64,000 nt of DNA from JBCCCJ01 sp039029315 (lineage in GTDB: Bacteria; Bacteroidota; Bacteroidia; J057): the NCBI GenBank assembly GCA_039029315.1, contig JBCCGK010000037.1, forward strand, positions 1 through 64,000, read 5' to 3'. Position 1 is the first letter of the stretch. Every line of letters begins with the position of its first letter. This document shows, in pieces, positions 1 through 8,724 of this stretch. The position numbers were made by a program, and so were the translations under genes. Below the pieces are notes generated by a model. It had not been told where the DNA came from. It searched no databases and worked only from the letters and a program-made list of their open reading frames with translations.

Positions 1-357
1 CTTTAGCCAAAATAGGAATCCCAATATCCTATCAAGATCTCACCTGCCATTTTTCAATGAAGTAGGTGGACATACTTACCTATGCTTATTCTATTCTTCC
101 CCTCCAAAGGGGGAAATCGTTGATTCCTGGCCTTGTAGGCTGATGTCTCCCGCTGGCGGGAGAGCGAGAGGGTGGAAGATGATTAGCAAATATACATGTG
201 TCACTTAGTTAGAATAAATCAACATCACCCTAAAATGGCGAAGTTCATGTATTCGAAAAAGCTGCCTACAGGCTGGAATGAAGGATAATTCTGTTTTAAA
301 AATGGACAAAGTCAAACTAAGTAGGCACAGACATGCTTCCCTTTATCATGAACCAGA
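1..357. other. Intergenic region, no gene seen
   Basis: No convincing coding region is present in the first 357 bases. The only structure I see is a perfect inverted repeat at 146-163 (TCTCCCGC, two-base loop, GCGGGAGA) and a weaker CCCCTCC/GGGGGA pairing near 100-116. The hairpin is GC-rich but has no T-run, so it is not a clear terminator; it may be a dispersed intergenic repeat. Confidence 0.5.
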
Positions 358-1341
358 TTATGCCTTCATAGTACTTGGTAATACTCCATACTTCTTTTTG
401 AAGGCAACTGTGAAGTGTTGCGGGTTTTTGTAGCCTGCAGCATCTGAGGCTTCCCGTACACTTACCTGCTTCTCTAGCAACAATTTCTTGGCTGTTTCCA
501 TTTTCAAGTCCTTCCAAAACCCAAAAACGGTTGTTCCAAATAACTCTTTGAAACATTTCTTCAGGGTGTACTCATTCGTACCTACCTGATGCGCAAGCTC
601 AGACAAAGTATAGGTCGAGGTCAGGTTCTTCGCGATAATCTCCTTGATTGCGTACATTTTCTCTATGTCCGGGGTCTTGGCTGATCCAATAATCTGCTTG
701 CCATATTCTGTATTAATTTGCTCCAGCTGTAACATCAGGAGTTCGATCACCTTGGCTTCCAAAAACATACGCTTGTACATCCATTTTCGCTTACAATCAA
801 TAAGGTCATGAATGACCAGCTGCATCTGCGGGCTAATTCTCAGATTGGCATGACTCAAAGTAGAGGTTTGGCCTGTCTCTATTTTGGTCCAGAATTGATG
901 AAAGAAATTGTGAGAAAGAGGTAAGTGTTTTTTGAAAAAATCAGGGTGCAATTTCACCTCAAAAGCATGGAACTTCTTCCGAATATATCTGGTATTGCGG
1001 GAACGATTGTCAGCGAGAAACAACAAATTGTGTTCATTGCAAGTAAATCGATACTGCTGTGTCGAAGATTGAGAGCGCGCATAGGTATCCCCACAAAGCA
1101 TAAAGTGCATATTAATGGTTCCAGGATAGTAGGCCAGCATCAGTTCTACGTCTGGATTCAAGTCAATCTCTGCATAGGCAATATGAATATTTCGAATCAT
1201 TTGCTCCTGATAAAAACCTTTTCCCCCACCTATTTTCCCATCATATATTCGTTCAACAATGGCCCCCTCTTCCGGCTGAAAGGACAGAGGTGAACTTGCA
1301 TCGATTCGATGTGTATAGGACCAGCCTGCTTGGTACTGCAT
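358..1341 (-). CDS. AraC family transcriptional regulator, PchR/YbtA-like (copy 1)
   Basis: A 327-residue protein with a C-terminal double helix-turn-helix AraC domain at about residues 233-327, including the phrases GTNEYTLKKCFKELFGTTVF and the closing AGYKNPQHF...FKKKYG typical of this family. The N-terminal two thirds match the ligand-sensing part of PchR/YbtA-type siderophore regulators in length. It is a paralogue of the regulator at 11646-12632, sharing the HTH motifs and overall length. It diverges from the imelysin operon, and a 21-bp-spaced direct repeat sits just upstream of its start, which suggests autoregulation and control of the divergent operon. By analogy with PchR and YbtA, the inferred effector is a ferric siderophore. 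The start is an ATG at 1341. Confidence 0.88.
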   Translation of the reverse strand: MQYQAGWSYTHRIDASSPLSFQPEEGAIVERIYDGKIGGGKGFYQEQMIRNIHIAYAEIDLNPDVELMLAYYPGTINMHFMLCGDTYARSQSSTQQYRFTCNEHNLLFLADNRSRNTRYIRKKFHAFEVKLHPDFFKKHLPLSHNFFHQFWTKIETGQTSTLSHANLRISPQMQLVIHDLIDCKRKWMYKRMFLEAKVIELLMLQLEQINTEYGKQIIGSAKTPDIEKMYAIKEIIAKNLTSTYTLSELAHQVGTNEYTLKKCFKELFGTTVFGFWKDLKMETAKKLLLEKQVSVREASDAAGYKNPQHFTVAFKKKYGVLPSTMKA

Positions 1342-1350
1342 CTCGATTTA

Positions 1351-1384
1351 TTCCGTGTTGCGTCGATTAATTTCCGTATTGCGT
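1351..1384. promoter_or_regulatory. Tandem direct repeat, probable AraC regulator operator (copy 1)
   Basis: TTCCGTGTTGCGT (1351-1363) and TTCCGTATTGCGT (1372-1384) are direct repeats with a 21-bp period, two helical turns, as expected for an AraC-type dimer. They lie 10-43 bp upstream of the AraC start and about 24 bp upstream of the -7 element of the divergent imelysin operon. The other AraC gene has the same arrangement at 12634-12668. The binding role is inferred. Confidence 0.6.
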
Positions 1385-1408
1385 AACTCCCAATTCTGGA
1401 TCAGGATA

Positions 1409-1416
1409 TACTTTTG
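1409..1416 (+). promoter_or_regulatory. Bacteroidota-type -7 promoter element of the imelysin operon
   Basis: TACTTTTG matches the Bacteroidota -7 consensus TAnnTTTG. No good -33 TTTG is seen at the usual 19-21 bp spacing, which fits an activator-dependent promoter with the AraC repeats upstream. The Fur-like operator starts 17 bp downstream. Confidence 0.45.
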
Positions 1417-1432
1417 CCCCAAATTACACTAA

Positions 1433-1455
1433 TTATTTAGAATTAGTCTAAATAA
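1433..1455. promoter_or_regulatory. Fur-like operator (site 1)
   Basis: A perfect 9-bp inverted repeat (TTATTTAGA ... TCTAAATAA) around a 5-bp centre. Its 19-bp core, 1435-1453, reads ATTTAG-AATTAG-T-CTAAAT. This is the same hexamer-hexamer-1-hexamer layout as the classical Fur box, with a different half-site sequence. It lies just past the predicted transcription start of the imelysin operon, a position suited to repression. Four relatives occur at 10187, 12711, 20878 and 23113, all in front of iron genes. Confidence 0.7.
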
Positions 1456-1480
1456 AGATTCTTTTACACAAACACTGATT

Positions 1481-2701
1481 ATGAAAAAATTCTCTCTTTT
1501 ACTCTTTGTATGCACATTCATTTTGGCAATTTCAGCCTGCAAAGACCCTGAGCCAGATCCTGTTCCGGATCCTGTCCCAGAACCAGAGGTGGACCCAAAC
1601 CTGGGACTTAAGGAAAGTATCATGAACACCTATGCAGAGATCGTCTATGCAAACTATCAGGATGCTTACGAAAAAGCTTCAGACATGAAGGATGCAATTG
1701 ATGCTTTTCTTGCAGATCCCTCAAGCGAAGCAAAGTTTGAAGCAGCGAAAACCGCTTGGCTGCTAGCCCGTGAGCCCTATGGCCAAACCGAAGCTTTTCG
1801 CTTTGCAAGTGGCCCAATTGATGATGAAGATGGACCTGAAGGCTTGTTGAATGCCTGGCCAATGGATGAGTCTTATGTCGACTATGTCGATGGAGCCCCG
1901 GATGCTGGTATCATCAATGATCCTACCAATCATCCAAGTCTGGACAAGGCTGCACTTGAAGCACTTAACGAAGTCGGTGGAGAGGAAAATGTAGCAATCG
2001 GCTACCATGCAATCGAGTTTTTGTTATGGGGGCAGGACCTTACTTCTCCCAGCGAATTGAGAAAAGGAGAGAGACAACATACTGATTTTGTCGATGGAGG
2101 CACGGCCAATAATCAAGACAGACGAAGACAATATCTCGCAACTTGTGCAGACTTGCTGTTGGATCATCTCCAGAGCCTGTTGGACGAATGGAAGCCAGGT
2201 GGCCCCTACCGAACAACTTTTCTGGATCTGGAACCAGATGCTGCTATCACCAACATGCTGACAGGAATTGGAGTATTGGTAAAATCTGAGTTGGCAGGAG
2301 AAAGAATTTTCACTGCATATGACAATCAGGACCAGGAAGATGAGCACTCTTGTTTCAGTGATAATACACATCGGGATACACGTCTGAATGCCATTGGCGT
2401 TCGCAATGTATACACTGGCTGCTATATCCGCAATGATGGGATATCCAAAATCACCGGTGCATCTGTCAGTGATTTGATGGAGGTGCTTGACCCAAGCTTC
2501 AGCCAGACTGTCCTGGATCAAATGAACGTAGGACTGGCCGCAGTAGAAGCGACCGCCATTCCTTTTGACTTTGCGATCTCTGATGCCGGTGCCAGACCTG
2601 CCGTTCTGGTGGCTGTCAATGAACTACGAGACTTCGGCGACAAAATCTCTGAGGTAGGCAACAAAATCGGAGTAAGTATCAATACCGATTTGCCTGAATA
2701 A
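1481..2701 (+). CDS. Imelysin family lipoprotein (peptidase M75-like, IrpA type)
   Basis: A 406-residue exported lipoprotein. It has a signal peptide ending in a lipobox with Cys20, then a Pro-Asp/Glu-rich linker (residues 23-38) and an imelysin domain. The family hallmark GxHxxE appears as GYHAIEFLLWGQD at about residues 174-186. Imelysin proteins are iron-regulated periplasmic or surface proteins linked to iron uptake; a peptidase activity has not been generally shown. It is the first gene of an operon with a di-haem oxidoreductase, a second imelysin and an HTTM protein, and it is preceded by a Fur-like operator 25 bp upstream. Family assignment is firm; the bound substrate is unknown. Confidence 0.9.
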   Translation: MKKFSLLLFVCTFILAISACKDPEPDPVPDPVPEPEVDPNLGLKESIMNTYAEIVYANYQDAYEKASDMKDAIDAFLADPSSEAKFEAAKTAWLLAREPYGQTEAFRFASGPIDDEDGPEGLLNAWPMDESYVDYVDGAPDAGIINDPTNHPSLDKAALEALNEVGGEENVAIGYHAIEFLLWGQDLTSPSELRKGERQHTDFVDGGTANNQDRRRQYLATCADLLLDHLQSLLDEWKPGGPYRTTFLDLEPDAAITNMLTGIGVLVKSELAGERIFTAYDNQDQEDEHSCFSDNTHRDTRLNAIGVRNVYTGCYIRNDGISKITGASVSDLMEVLDPSFSQTVLDQMNVGLAAVEATAIPFDFAISDAGARPAVLVAVNELRDFGDKISEVGNKIGVSINTDLPE

Positions 2702-2757
2702 TCAACATAGTAGTAGTAGTCATAACTAAGCTGTAGGAACCCAACCTACCTGAATGG

Positions 2758-2792
2758 AACCCGGAATTTGCGATTTATGCAAATTTCGGGTT
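2758..2792 (+). other. Intercistronic hairpin
   Basis: AACCCGGAATTTGC (2758-2771) and GCAAATTTCGGGTT (2779-2792) pair over 13 of 14 positions with a 7-base loop. It lies between imelysin 1 and the oxidoreductase. There is no T-run after it, so it could be an mRNA processing or partial-termination element that changes the ratio of the two products rather than a full terminator. Confidence 0.5.
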
Positions 2793-2811
2793 ACGTAGCT
2801 ACCTTTTAAAA

Positions 2812-4209
2812 ATGAAATATCCCTTTGCAATATTGGTTTGGTGTCTTTCTTTGCTACTAGCATGTAAAGAAGAGGTCCCTTCTGAACCAAGTCTTCTCCC
2901 GGAAGCCTCTGAGGAGTTGTTGGGGGGACAAACGACCATTTTTGATCAATCTCGAAATGCATTTGGATTTCAGGCACCTGGCGTAAATGGGCATGATGAG
3001 CTACTATTTTTCGTTGGAAATTCATTCTTCAACCAAAACTGGGTTACCTCACCTGCATCGACAACAGCCCGAGACGGTTTAGGGCCATTTTTCAATGCCC
3101 GTTCCTGCGCAGCTTGCCATTTCAAGGACGGACGTGGACAACCCCCTACTTCCTCTGGTGCAATCGCTGAAGGCTTATTGTTACGATTGAGTATACCCGG
3201 CACAGGCCCTCGTGGTGAACCCCTTCCTGAGCCTAATTATGGAGATCAACTGCAGGATCAATCTGTCCTTGAAGCCCCAAGAGAAGGCGGATACGAGATT
3301 CAATACATGGAGATTCCCGGCTCTTATCCAGATGGGCACAGCTATTCCCTTCGAAGTCCTTCTTATGAGTTTGTGGAGCTTGCTTATGGGGGCATGAGTC
3401 CTATGGTCCAGATCTCTCCAAGAGTAGGCCAGCAAATCATAGGACTCGGACTGTTGGAAGCAGTGCCAGAAGAGACCATCCTGGGCATGAGTGATCCTGA
3501 TGATACTGATAATGATGGAATTTCAGGCAAACCTAACCTTGTCTGGGAGGTAGAGAGTCAATCACATGTGCTTGGACGATTCGGTTGGAAAGCCAATCAG
3601 CCTTCTTTGCTACAACAGACTGCTGCTGCTTTTCATGGAGATATCGGCATAACTACTCCTCTTTTTTCAGAAGAAAATTGCCTTCCCAACCGTCCTTGTG
3701 ACAGCCTACCCAATGGAGGAAACCCAGAGATTCCTCTCGATGACTTACAGAAAGTTGTCTTGTATGTCTCCACATTGGCTGTTCCAGCCAGACGAAACTG
3801 GGAAGAACAGGATGTCCTGAAAGGCAAACAACTCTTTGCACAAATCGGATGTACTTCTTGTCACATACCTGAACTCAAAACTGGCACTCACGCAAGATTT
3901 GAGGCTCTCTCCCATCAGACCATTCGTCCCTATACCGATCTTCTGCTCCATGATATGGGAGAAGGATTGGCAGATAACAGGCCAGATTTTGATGCGTCTG
4001 GTCAAGAATGGCGGACTCCACCCTTATGGGGCATCGGCTTGTTTCCTACTGTCAATGGTCATAGCTTTTACCTGCATGATGGCAGAGCCAGAAATTTGGA
4101 GGAGGCCATCCTCTGGCATGGTGGAGAAGCAGGGGCTTCCCGGAGGCGGTTCAAAGAATTATCGATAATAGAACGCAATCAAGTCATTCAATTTCTAGAA
4201 TCTCTGTGA
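2812..4209 (+). CDS. Di-haem oxidoreductase-like (DUF1111) c-type cytochrome lipoprotein
   Basis: A 465-residue lipoprotein (signal peptide, lipobox Cys18) with two haem c attachment motifs, SCAACH (Cys99, Cys102, His103) and CTSCH (Cys347, Cys350, His351). The overall layout is that of the di-haem oxidoreductase, putative peroxidase family (often called thiol oxidoreductase). It should act in the periplasm or at the outer membrane face, probably in redox handling of iron. It sits between two imelysin genes; the imelysin/di-haem oxidoreductase pairing is known from other iron-regulated loci, for example the region around P. aeruginosa IcmP. The reaction itself is not established. Its stop overlaps the start region of the next gene. 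Confidence 0.88.
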   Translation: MKYPFAILVWCLSLLLACKEEVPSEPSLLPEASEELLGGQTTIFDQSRNAFGFQAPGVNGHDELLFFVGNSFFNQNWVTSPASTTARDGLGPFFNARSCAACHFKDGRGQPPTSSGAIAEGLLLRLSIPGTGPRGEPLPEPNYGDQLQDQSVLEAPREGGYEIQYMEIPGSYPDGHSYSLRSPSYEFVELAYGGMSPMVQISPRVGQQIIGLGLLEAVPEETILGMSDPDDTDNDGISGKPNLVWEVESQSHVLGRFGWKANQPSLLQQTAAAFHGDIGITTPLFSEENCLPNRPCDSLPNGGNPEIPLDDLQKVVLYVSTLAVPARRNWEEQDVLKGKQLFAQIGCTSCHIPELKTGTHARFEALSHQTIRPYTDLLLHDMGEGLADNRPDFDASGQEWRTPPLWGIGLFPTVNGHSFYLHDGRARNLEEAILWHGGEAGASRRRFKELSIIERNQVIQFLESL

Positions 4210-5324
4210 TGATCTATATGAAATTCCCCTTTCCCAAACCTTCTATCGCACTATTCGGTATAGCCATTGGCCTGTTGATCTGGAGTATCAGCTGTAATTC
4301 AGGTACTGATCCTGAGATTCCGACAGAATTTGACCGGGCTGTGATGTTGCAAAATATTGGAGAAAATGGCCTTCTGCCTGTTCATGTTGATTTTATGGAG
4401 AAAAGCAAGACACTCCATACTGCTTCCCGAACCTTTGTCCAGCAAGCTTCCCAAGCCTCTTTGGAAGAGGTTCAACAGGCCTGGCTTGCCTGTAAAAAAA
4501 GCTTCAAACGATGTGAGGTGTATAACATCAATGAGGTCAGAGAGGTATTTATCCATAACAAAATCGACAAGTGGCCAACGAAAGTTCAGTTCCTGGAAAA
4601 TAATCTCCAGGGGATAGATGAATTGACAGAGGCATTTGTGGAAAATTCCGGTTCAACTTCCAAGGGTTTACCCGCGATCGAATATTTTCTCTTCGCAGAG
4701 GACGCACTTGCCAGTTTTAGCACTGATAGCCTGGCTTCAAGACGTCTGACATATCTCGTGGCTCTCACGGAAAATTTGCAAAATCGAGCCAATGAACTTC
4801 ATCAAATGTGGGAAAACAATCTGGCCGAATTCAGCACCAATACAGAAAACTTCTCCAAAGGCTCTTTGAATCAGCTCGTCAACTCCCAATGTGCAGTACT
4901 GGAAAAGATCCTGACTGACAAATTGGGTGACCCACTCGGGAGGGATACAGGGGGAGATCCGCAACCGGACAAAGTAGAGGCCTATCTGAGTCAGGTCTCT
5001 ATAGATCTGATTCAGGAAAACCTCATCAGCCTCAAGGCAAGTTTTTTGGGAGATGATAGTAAGCCAGGACTCGGTGATTTGTTGGACTTTCTGGAGGCCA
5101 AGCAGGATGATCAGCTGCTCTCGTCCATCATTATCGCCCAAATGGATGCCTGCATTGCCCAAGCTGCCTTGGTTCCTTCTCCCCTTCAGGAAACTGTCCT
5201 CACTCAACCCGAGGTAGTGGACGACCTGTATGAACGGGTCTTAGATCTGACTGGCTCCATCAAGGTAGATATGGCAAATCAGTTGGGCATCCTCATCACC
5301 TTCAAGGATACAGATGGGGATTGA
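4209..5324 (+). CDS. Second imelysin family lipoprotein
   Basis: About 371 residues with an N-terminal hydrophobic signal ending in a probable lipobox (SISCNS). The conserved motif is GLPAIEYFLF at about residue 151, the variant seen in the second imelysin subgroup; it lacks the His of the GxHxxE motif in the first copy. I start it at the ATG at 4209, which overlaps the previous stop; 4218 is an alternative and would leave a shorter signal. It is translationally coupled to the di-haem oxidoreductase. A role in iron binding or transfer together with the oxidoreductase is inferred from context only. Confidence 0.85.
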   Translation: MIYMKFPFPKPSIALFGIAIGLLIWSISCNSGTDPEIPTEFDRAVMLQNIGENGLLPVHVDFMEKSKTLHTASRTFVQQASQASLEEVQQAWLACKKSFKRCEVYNINEVREVFIHNKIDKWPTKVQFLENNLQGIDELTEAFVENSGSTSKGLPAIEYFLFAEDALASFSTDSLASRRLTYLVALTENLQNRANELHQMWENNLAEFSTNTENFSKGSLNQLVNSQCAVLEKILTDKLGDPLGRDTGGDPQPDKVEAYLSQVSIDLIQENLISLKASFLGDDSKPGLGDLLDFLEAKQDDQLLSSIIIAQMDACIAQAALVPSPLQETVLTQPEVVDDLYERVLDLTGSIKVDMANQLGILITFKDTDGD

Positions 5325-6597
5325 GCTGCTTCGGAAGCGACTCAATCAGTCCTCAGAAGCGATTCCCCTGGCTATTTTTCGAATCGTTTTTGGGGGAATC
5401 ATGGTCATTTCGCAAGTTCGTTTCCTTAGCAAAGGATGGATAGAGGATCTTTTCCTTTATCCATCCTTTCATTTTAGCTATACAGGCTTTTCATGGATAC
5501 AGGTCCTTCCAGAGTTCTGGATGTATGGCTTGCTTATTCTTTCTCTTTTTTCTGCGCTGGGCATTGCATTCGGGCTTTGGTATCGCCTAGCAACAATCTC
5601 CTTTTTCCTTTCTTTTACTTATCTGGAACTCATCGACAAAGCCTGGTACCTCAACCACTATTACTTTGTATCACTGGTGGCTTTCCTGCTGATTTTCGTT
5701 CCAGCCAATAGAATGTGGTCGCTTGATTCCCTACGGTCCAGAGAAGGATGGAATCCTTTTGTTCCATTCTGGACCATTGCTATCCTGCGATTTCAATTGT
5801 GTGTTGTTTATTTTTTTGCGGGGATTGCCAAACTTAAATATGACTGGCTGATTCTGGCAGAACCCATGAAAACATGGCTGTCAGCCAGAACAGACTTTCC
5901 CATTCTTGGGGAATTGTTTGATGAAGCCTGGATGGCCCATGCCTTCAGTTGGGGAGGGGCGATATATGATGTGAGTATTCCCATTTTTCTTCTTTGGTCA
6001 AAAAGTCGGCCCTATGCCTATATTGCTGTGATCGGTTTTCACCTGATGACCTGGCTTCTATTTCCCATTGGCATGTTTCCCTGGATCATGATCGGTGGGA
6101 GTTTGATTTTTTTGGAAGCGCAGGACTGGCGCAAGTTGCTTCATTACGTTCGTCTACCTTTACCAGCAAGGCCAAGGCCGATGTTACCTTCGAATTCTAT
6201 TGCCTCATGGAAGTTGCTGCTAATCAGTTGTTATGTGTCTATCCAGCTATGTTTGCCTCTCAGGCATCATCTCTATCCTGGCGATGTGCTCTGGAATGAA
6301 AAAGGCCTCAGATTTGCCTGGCATGTTATGGTGATGGAGAAAAACGGAATGGCTACCTACTACCTCAAAGATTTGGAGAGTGCGAAGGAGTGGACCATTT
6401 ATCCTTCCGAATACCTCATTCCCGCCCAGGAGAGACAAATGTCCTTTCAGCCGGATATGATCCATCAATTTGCAGATCATCTCCGACAGCTTTGGCGGGC
6501 AGATGGATATGAACATCTCGAAATCCGGGTAGAAAATCGCGTTTGTATCAATAAACAGTGTAAAACCTTGGAATGGATAGAGGATGGGACACCATAA
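5314..6597 (+). CDS. HTTM domain membrane protein
   Basis: A 427-residue protein with several hydrophobic membrane helices in the first ~330 residues and a soluble C-terminal tail. The sequence, including YLELIDKAWYLNHYYFVSL and the AILRFQLCVVYFFAGIAKLK segment, matches the HTTM family, bacterial relatives of the membrane part of vitamin K-dependent gamma-carboxylase. The gene overlaps the end of imelysin 2 by 11 bp, so it is the last member of that operon. In this family a carboxylation or redox role at the membrane has been proposed, but the activity in this iron context is unknown. Confidence 0.85.
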   Translation: MGIELLRKRLNQSSEAIPLAIFRIVFGGIMVISQVRFLSKGWIEDLFLYPSFHFSYTGFSWIQVLPEFWMYGLLILSLFSALGIAFGLWYRLATISFFLSFTYLELIDKAWYLNHYYFVSLVAFLLIFVPANRMWSLDSLRSREGWNPFVPFWTIAILRFQLCVVYFFAGIAKLKYDWLILAEPMKTWLSARTDFPILGELFDEAWMAHAFSWGGAIYDVSIPIFLLWSKSRPYAYIAVIGFHLMTWLLFPIGMFPWIMIGGSLIFLEAQDWRKLLHYVRLPLPARPRPMLPSNSIASWKLLLISCYVSIQLCLPLRHHLYPGDVLWNEKGLRFAWHVMVMEKNGMATYYLKDLESAKEWTIYPSEYLIPAQERQMSFQPDMIHQFADHLRQLWRADGYEHLEIRVENRVCINKQCKTLEWIEDGTP

Positions 6598-6692
6598 AAG
6601 GAAGTATTCCGTCTGGCGTACAAATTACTCCCTATGACGTAGGGGATCTGAACATATTTCTATCCAAATTCCCTTTTCAAATTCAGAAAACC

Positions 6693-7418
6693 ATGCCTAC
6701 TCTACCTATATGGATGGCCAACACCATGGAAAAGGTTTTCAATAACCAATTCCACCCGGTAATGGTCAAAGAAGTGAATCTACTCACTTCGGGTTTGAAA
6801 TTGGTAAGGTTTAAAGGAGATCTGTCCAAGACTTCTTTTACTCCGGGAAAGGTGATCGAATTTCGCGTGAGCGATAGAGAATTCAGGCATTATACCCCTT
6901 CTTTCTTTGACAAAAAACAAGGTGTCTGTGAGGTACTATTCTACCTGCATGGACTGGGTATCGGAAGCAAATGGGCGGAAGATCTGAAAGTAGGAGATGA
7001 GACTAAGCTGATGGGGCCAGGTGGAAAAATGGCCCTGGAACCAGCCCAGGACAAGCATGTGCTGTTTGGAGATGAATCTTCCCTCGGTTTGTTTGTCAAT
7101 GTATTCCACCATTCAAATACGATTGGCAAGTGTTTGGGAGTGCTGGAGTTAGACCAGAAGCATCAACGATGGCCAGATGTATTGGGATTAGAAGTGCCAG
7201 TAGTCAAAAAATCAAAAGAACATCCCGCCACACATGCAGTGGATTGGCTGAACACATGGACAGCAGATCAATGGGCATTATGTCAACATACAACCTTTTA
7301 TCTGACTGGTAGAGCAAAATCAATCCAGTCCATCCGCAATACCCTGAAGAATAAAGGAATCAAGTCGAAGCAAATTCAAAGTATGCCTTACTGGGCTGAT
7401 CACAAAAAAGGATTATAA
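6693..7418 (+). CDS. Siderophore-interacting protein (FAD-dependent ferric-siderophore reductase)
   Basis: A 241-residue protein of the SIP/ViuB family, which uses FAD and NAD(P)H to reduce and release iron from ferric siderophores in the cytoplasm. The FAD-binding barrel has the RxYT-type motif FRHYTPSFF near residue 70 and a following LHGLGIGSKWAEDLKVGD segment. The frame is open upstream into the HTTM gene, but family members begin close to MPTLPIWMANTMEK, so I choose the ATG at 6693. It lies 95 bp after the HTTM gene and before two methyltransferases and a PepSY protein. It gives the island a cytoplasmic reductase distinct from the CysJ-like one at 20929. Confidence 0.88.
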   Translation: MPTLPIWMANTMEKVFNNQFHPVMVKEVNLLTSGLKLVRFKGDLSKTSFTPGKVIEFRVSDREFRHYTPSFFDKKQGVCEVLFYLHGLGIGSKWAEDLKVGDETKLMGPGGKMALEPAQDKHVLFGDESSLGLFVNVFHHSNTIGKCLGVLELDQKHQRWPDVLGLEVPVVKKSKEHPATHAVDWLNTWTADQWALCQHTTFYLTGRAKSIQSIRNTLKNKGIKSKQIQSMPYWADHKKGL

Positions 7419-7436
7419 CCCATCAAATAAAGACCC

Positions 7437-8018
7437 ATGAGTCAGTGGATTTTCAATATCGCCTATATATTGTTTGCCGTGGGAACAACTGTCATCCGGA
7501 CTCCCCACCAGAAAAGAAACAAATCCAACATCATCACACTGGATCAAAAAACTACACTTGAAAAAGTGCTGCTGTTTATGGTATCAACGGGCATGATGTT
7601 CCTACCTCTCTTGTATATGTTCTCGCCCTGGTTGGGGTTTGCAGACTATCATTTGCCGATTTGGCTTCAATGGGTCGGAGTTGGGATTCTTGGCATCTCT
7701 CTATGGCTATTTTACCGTTCTCATAAGGATTTGGGCCGCAATTGGTCCGTCAGTTTAGAAATCCGAGAAGAACATTCCCTGATCACAAATGGCGTGTATC
7801 AACACATTCGCCATCCCATGTATTCCTCTATTTGGTTATGGGTAATCGCCCAGGCTCTGTTGCTTCCCAATTATTTTGCCGGCTTGGGAGGGCTTATAGG
7901 ATTTGGGGCCCTGTATTTCCTACGGGTCAGCAAAGAAGAAGACATGATGATTGAGAAATTTGGAGAAGCATATCAAGACTACATGAAGGTCACAAACCGA
8001 CTCATACCCAAATTTTAA
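7437..8018 (+). CDS. Isoprenylcysteine methyltransferase-like (ICMT/PEMT family) membrane protein
   Basis: A 193-residue integral membrane protein with about four to five hydrophobic helices and the family core motif NGVYQHIRHPMYSSIWLW at about residues 119-136, where the Arg-His-Pro-x-Tyr binds S-adenosylmethionine. These proteins methylate small lipophilic or isoprenoid substrates; the substrate here cannot be told. It follows the siderophore reductase by 18 bp and precedes a soluble methyltransferase by 17 bp, so all three are probably cotranscribed. A role in modifying a siderophore or a membrane lipid is speculative. Confidence 0.8.
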   Translation: MSQWIFNIAYILFAVGTTVIRTPHQKRNKSNIITLDQKTTLEKVLLFMVSTGMMFLPLLYMFSPWLGFADYHLPIWLQWVGVGILGISLWLFYRSHKDLGRNWSVSLEIREEHSLITNGVYQHIRHPMYSSIWLWVIAQALLLPNYFAGLGGLIGFGALYFLRVSKEEDMMIEKFGEAYQDYMKVTNRLIPKF

Positions 8019-8035
8019 GTAGCTAACAATCACAG

Positions 8036-8713
8036 ATGCAGCATATCGAAATATTTGAGGGAGACCGGGCCAGCAACTATGACAGTTTTATCAGCAGCTG
8101 GATGCCTCACTATCCCTGGCTCGTTGAGCAGCTTCCTTCAATCCTATGGGATGCGAAAGAGAGTGAAGCCCATGAGCTTCTTATTGCTGGCTGTGGCACA
8201 GGCAATGAGATTATCTCTTTCCTACAATCGGAACATCCCTGGCAGATCACAGGGGTAGATCCATCCCCTGAAATGATCCGTCTTGCCAATGAAAAGCTTG
8301 CCAATGCGTCTCAAGTCCGACTGATAGAAGGTCTGGTCAATGATCTTCCGAAACAAGCAAGTTTCTCCGCAGCAACCTTGATATTGGTACTTCATTTTAT
8401 GCCAGATGATGCAGGCAGACTGGACCTGTTGCGGCAGATCTCTGATCGCCTTATTCCTGGAGCCCCTTTCCTGCTTGTAGGCATGATCGGGACACCCCTG
8501 GAACTCAAACGAAATCTATCTATTCTGGGTCGTATGTTGCCTGAACATATCAATCCGGCGGATATCGAACATCGCCTACATCGAATCGCCACCCTCTTCG
8601 ATCACATTTCTGAGGTTCATTTGCTCGCCCTTCTGGAGCAGGCAGGCTTTGGAGATACTGTTCGATTCTTCCAGGCAAGCATTTATGGAGGATGGCTCAC
8701 AAAAAAGCAATAG
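8036..8713 (+). CDS. Class I SAM-dependent methyltransferase
   Basis: A 225-residue protein with the Rossmann-type SAM-binding motif LLIAGCGTGNEIISF at about residues 44-58, followed by an acidic GVDPSPEMIRLA loop and the ATLILVLHFMPD segment, in the usual order of motifs I to IV. The substrate is unknown. The gene begins 17 bp after the ICMT-like gene and overlaps the upstream extension of the PepSY gene, which suggests one transcript from the siderophore reductase to the PepSY protein. Confidence 0.82.
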   Translation: MQHIEIFEGDRASNYDSFISSWMPHYPWLVEQLPSILWDAKESEAHELLIAGCGTGNEIISFLQSEHPWQITGVDPSPEMIRLANEKLANASQVRLIEGLVNDLPKQASFSAATLILVLHFMPDDAGRLDLLRQISDRLIPGAPFLLVGMIGTPLELKRNLSILGRMLPEHINPADIEHRLHRIATLFDHISEVHLLALLEQAGFGDTVRFFQASIYGGWLTKKQ

Positions 8714-8724
8714 GACTGAAATGT

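Noticed and set aside
146..163. GC-rich hairpin as a transposon end
   Set aside because: No transposase, target duplication or matching second end is visible; left as an intergenic hairpin.
1429..1629. Minus-strand frame rich in Gly-Ser-Gly-Thr
   Set aside because: It is the mirror of the Pro-Asp repeat linker coding for imelysin 1, not a separate gene.
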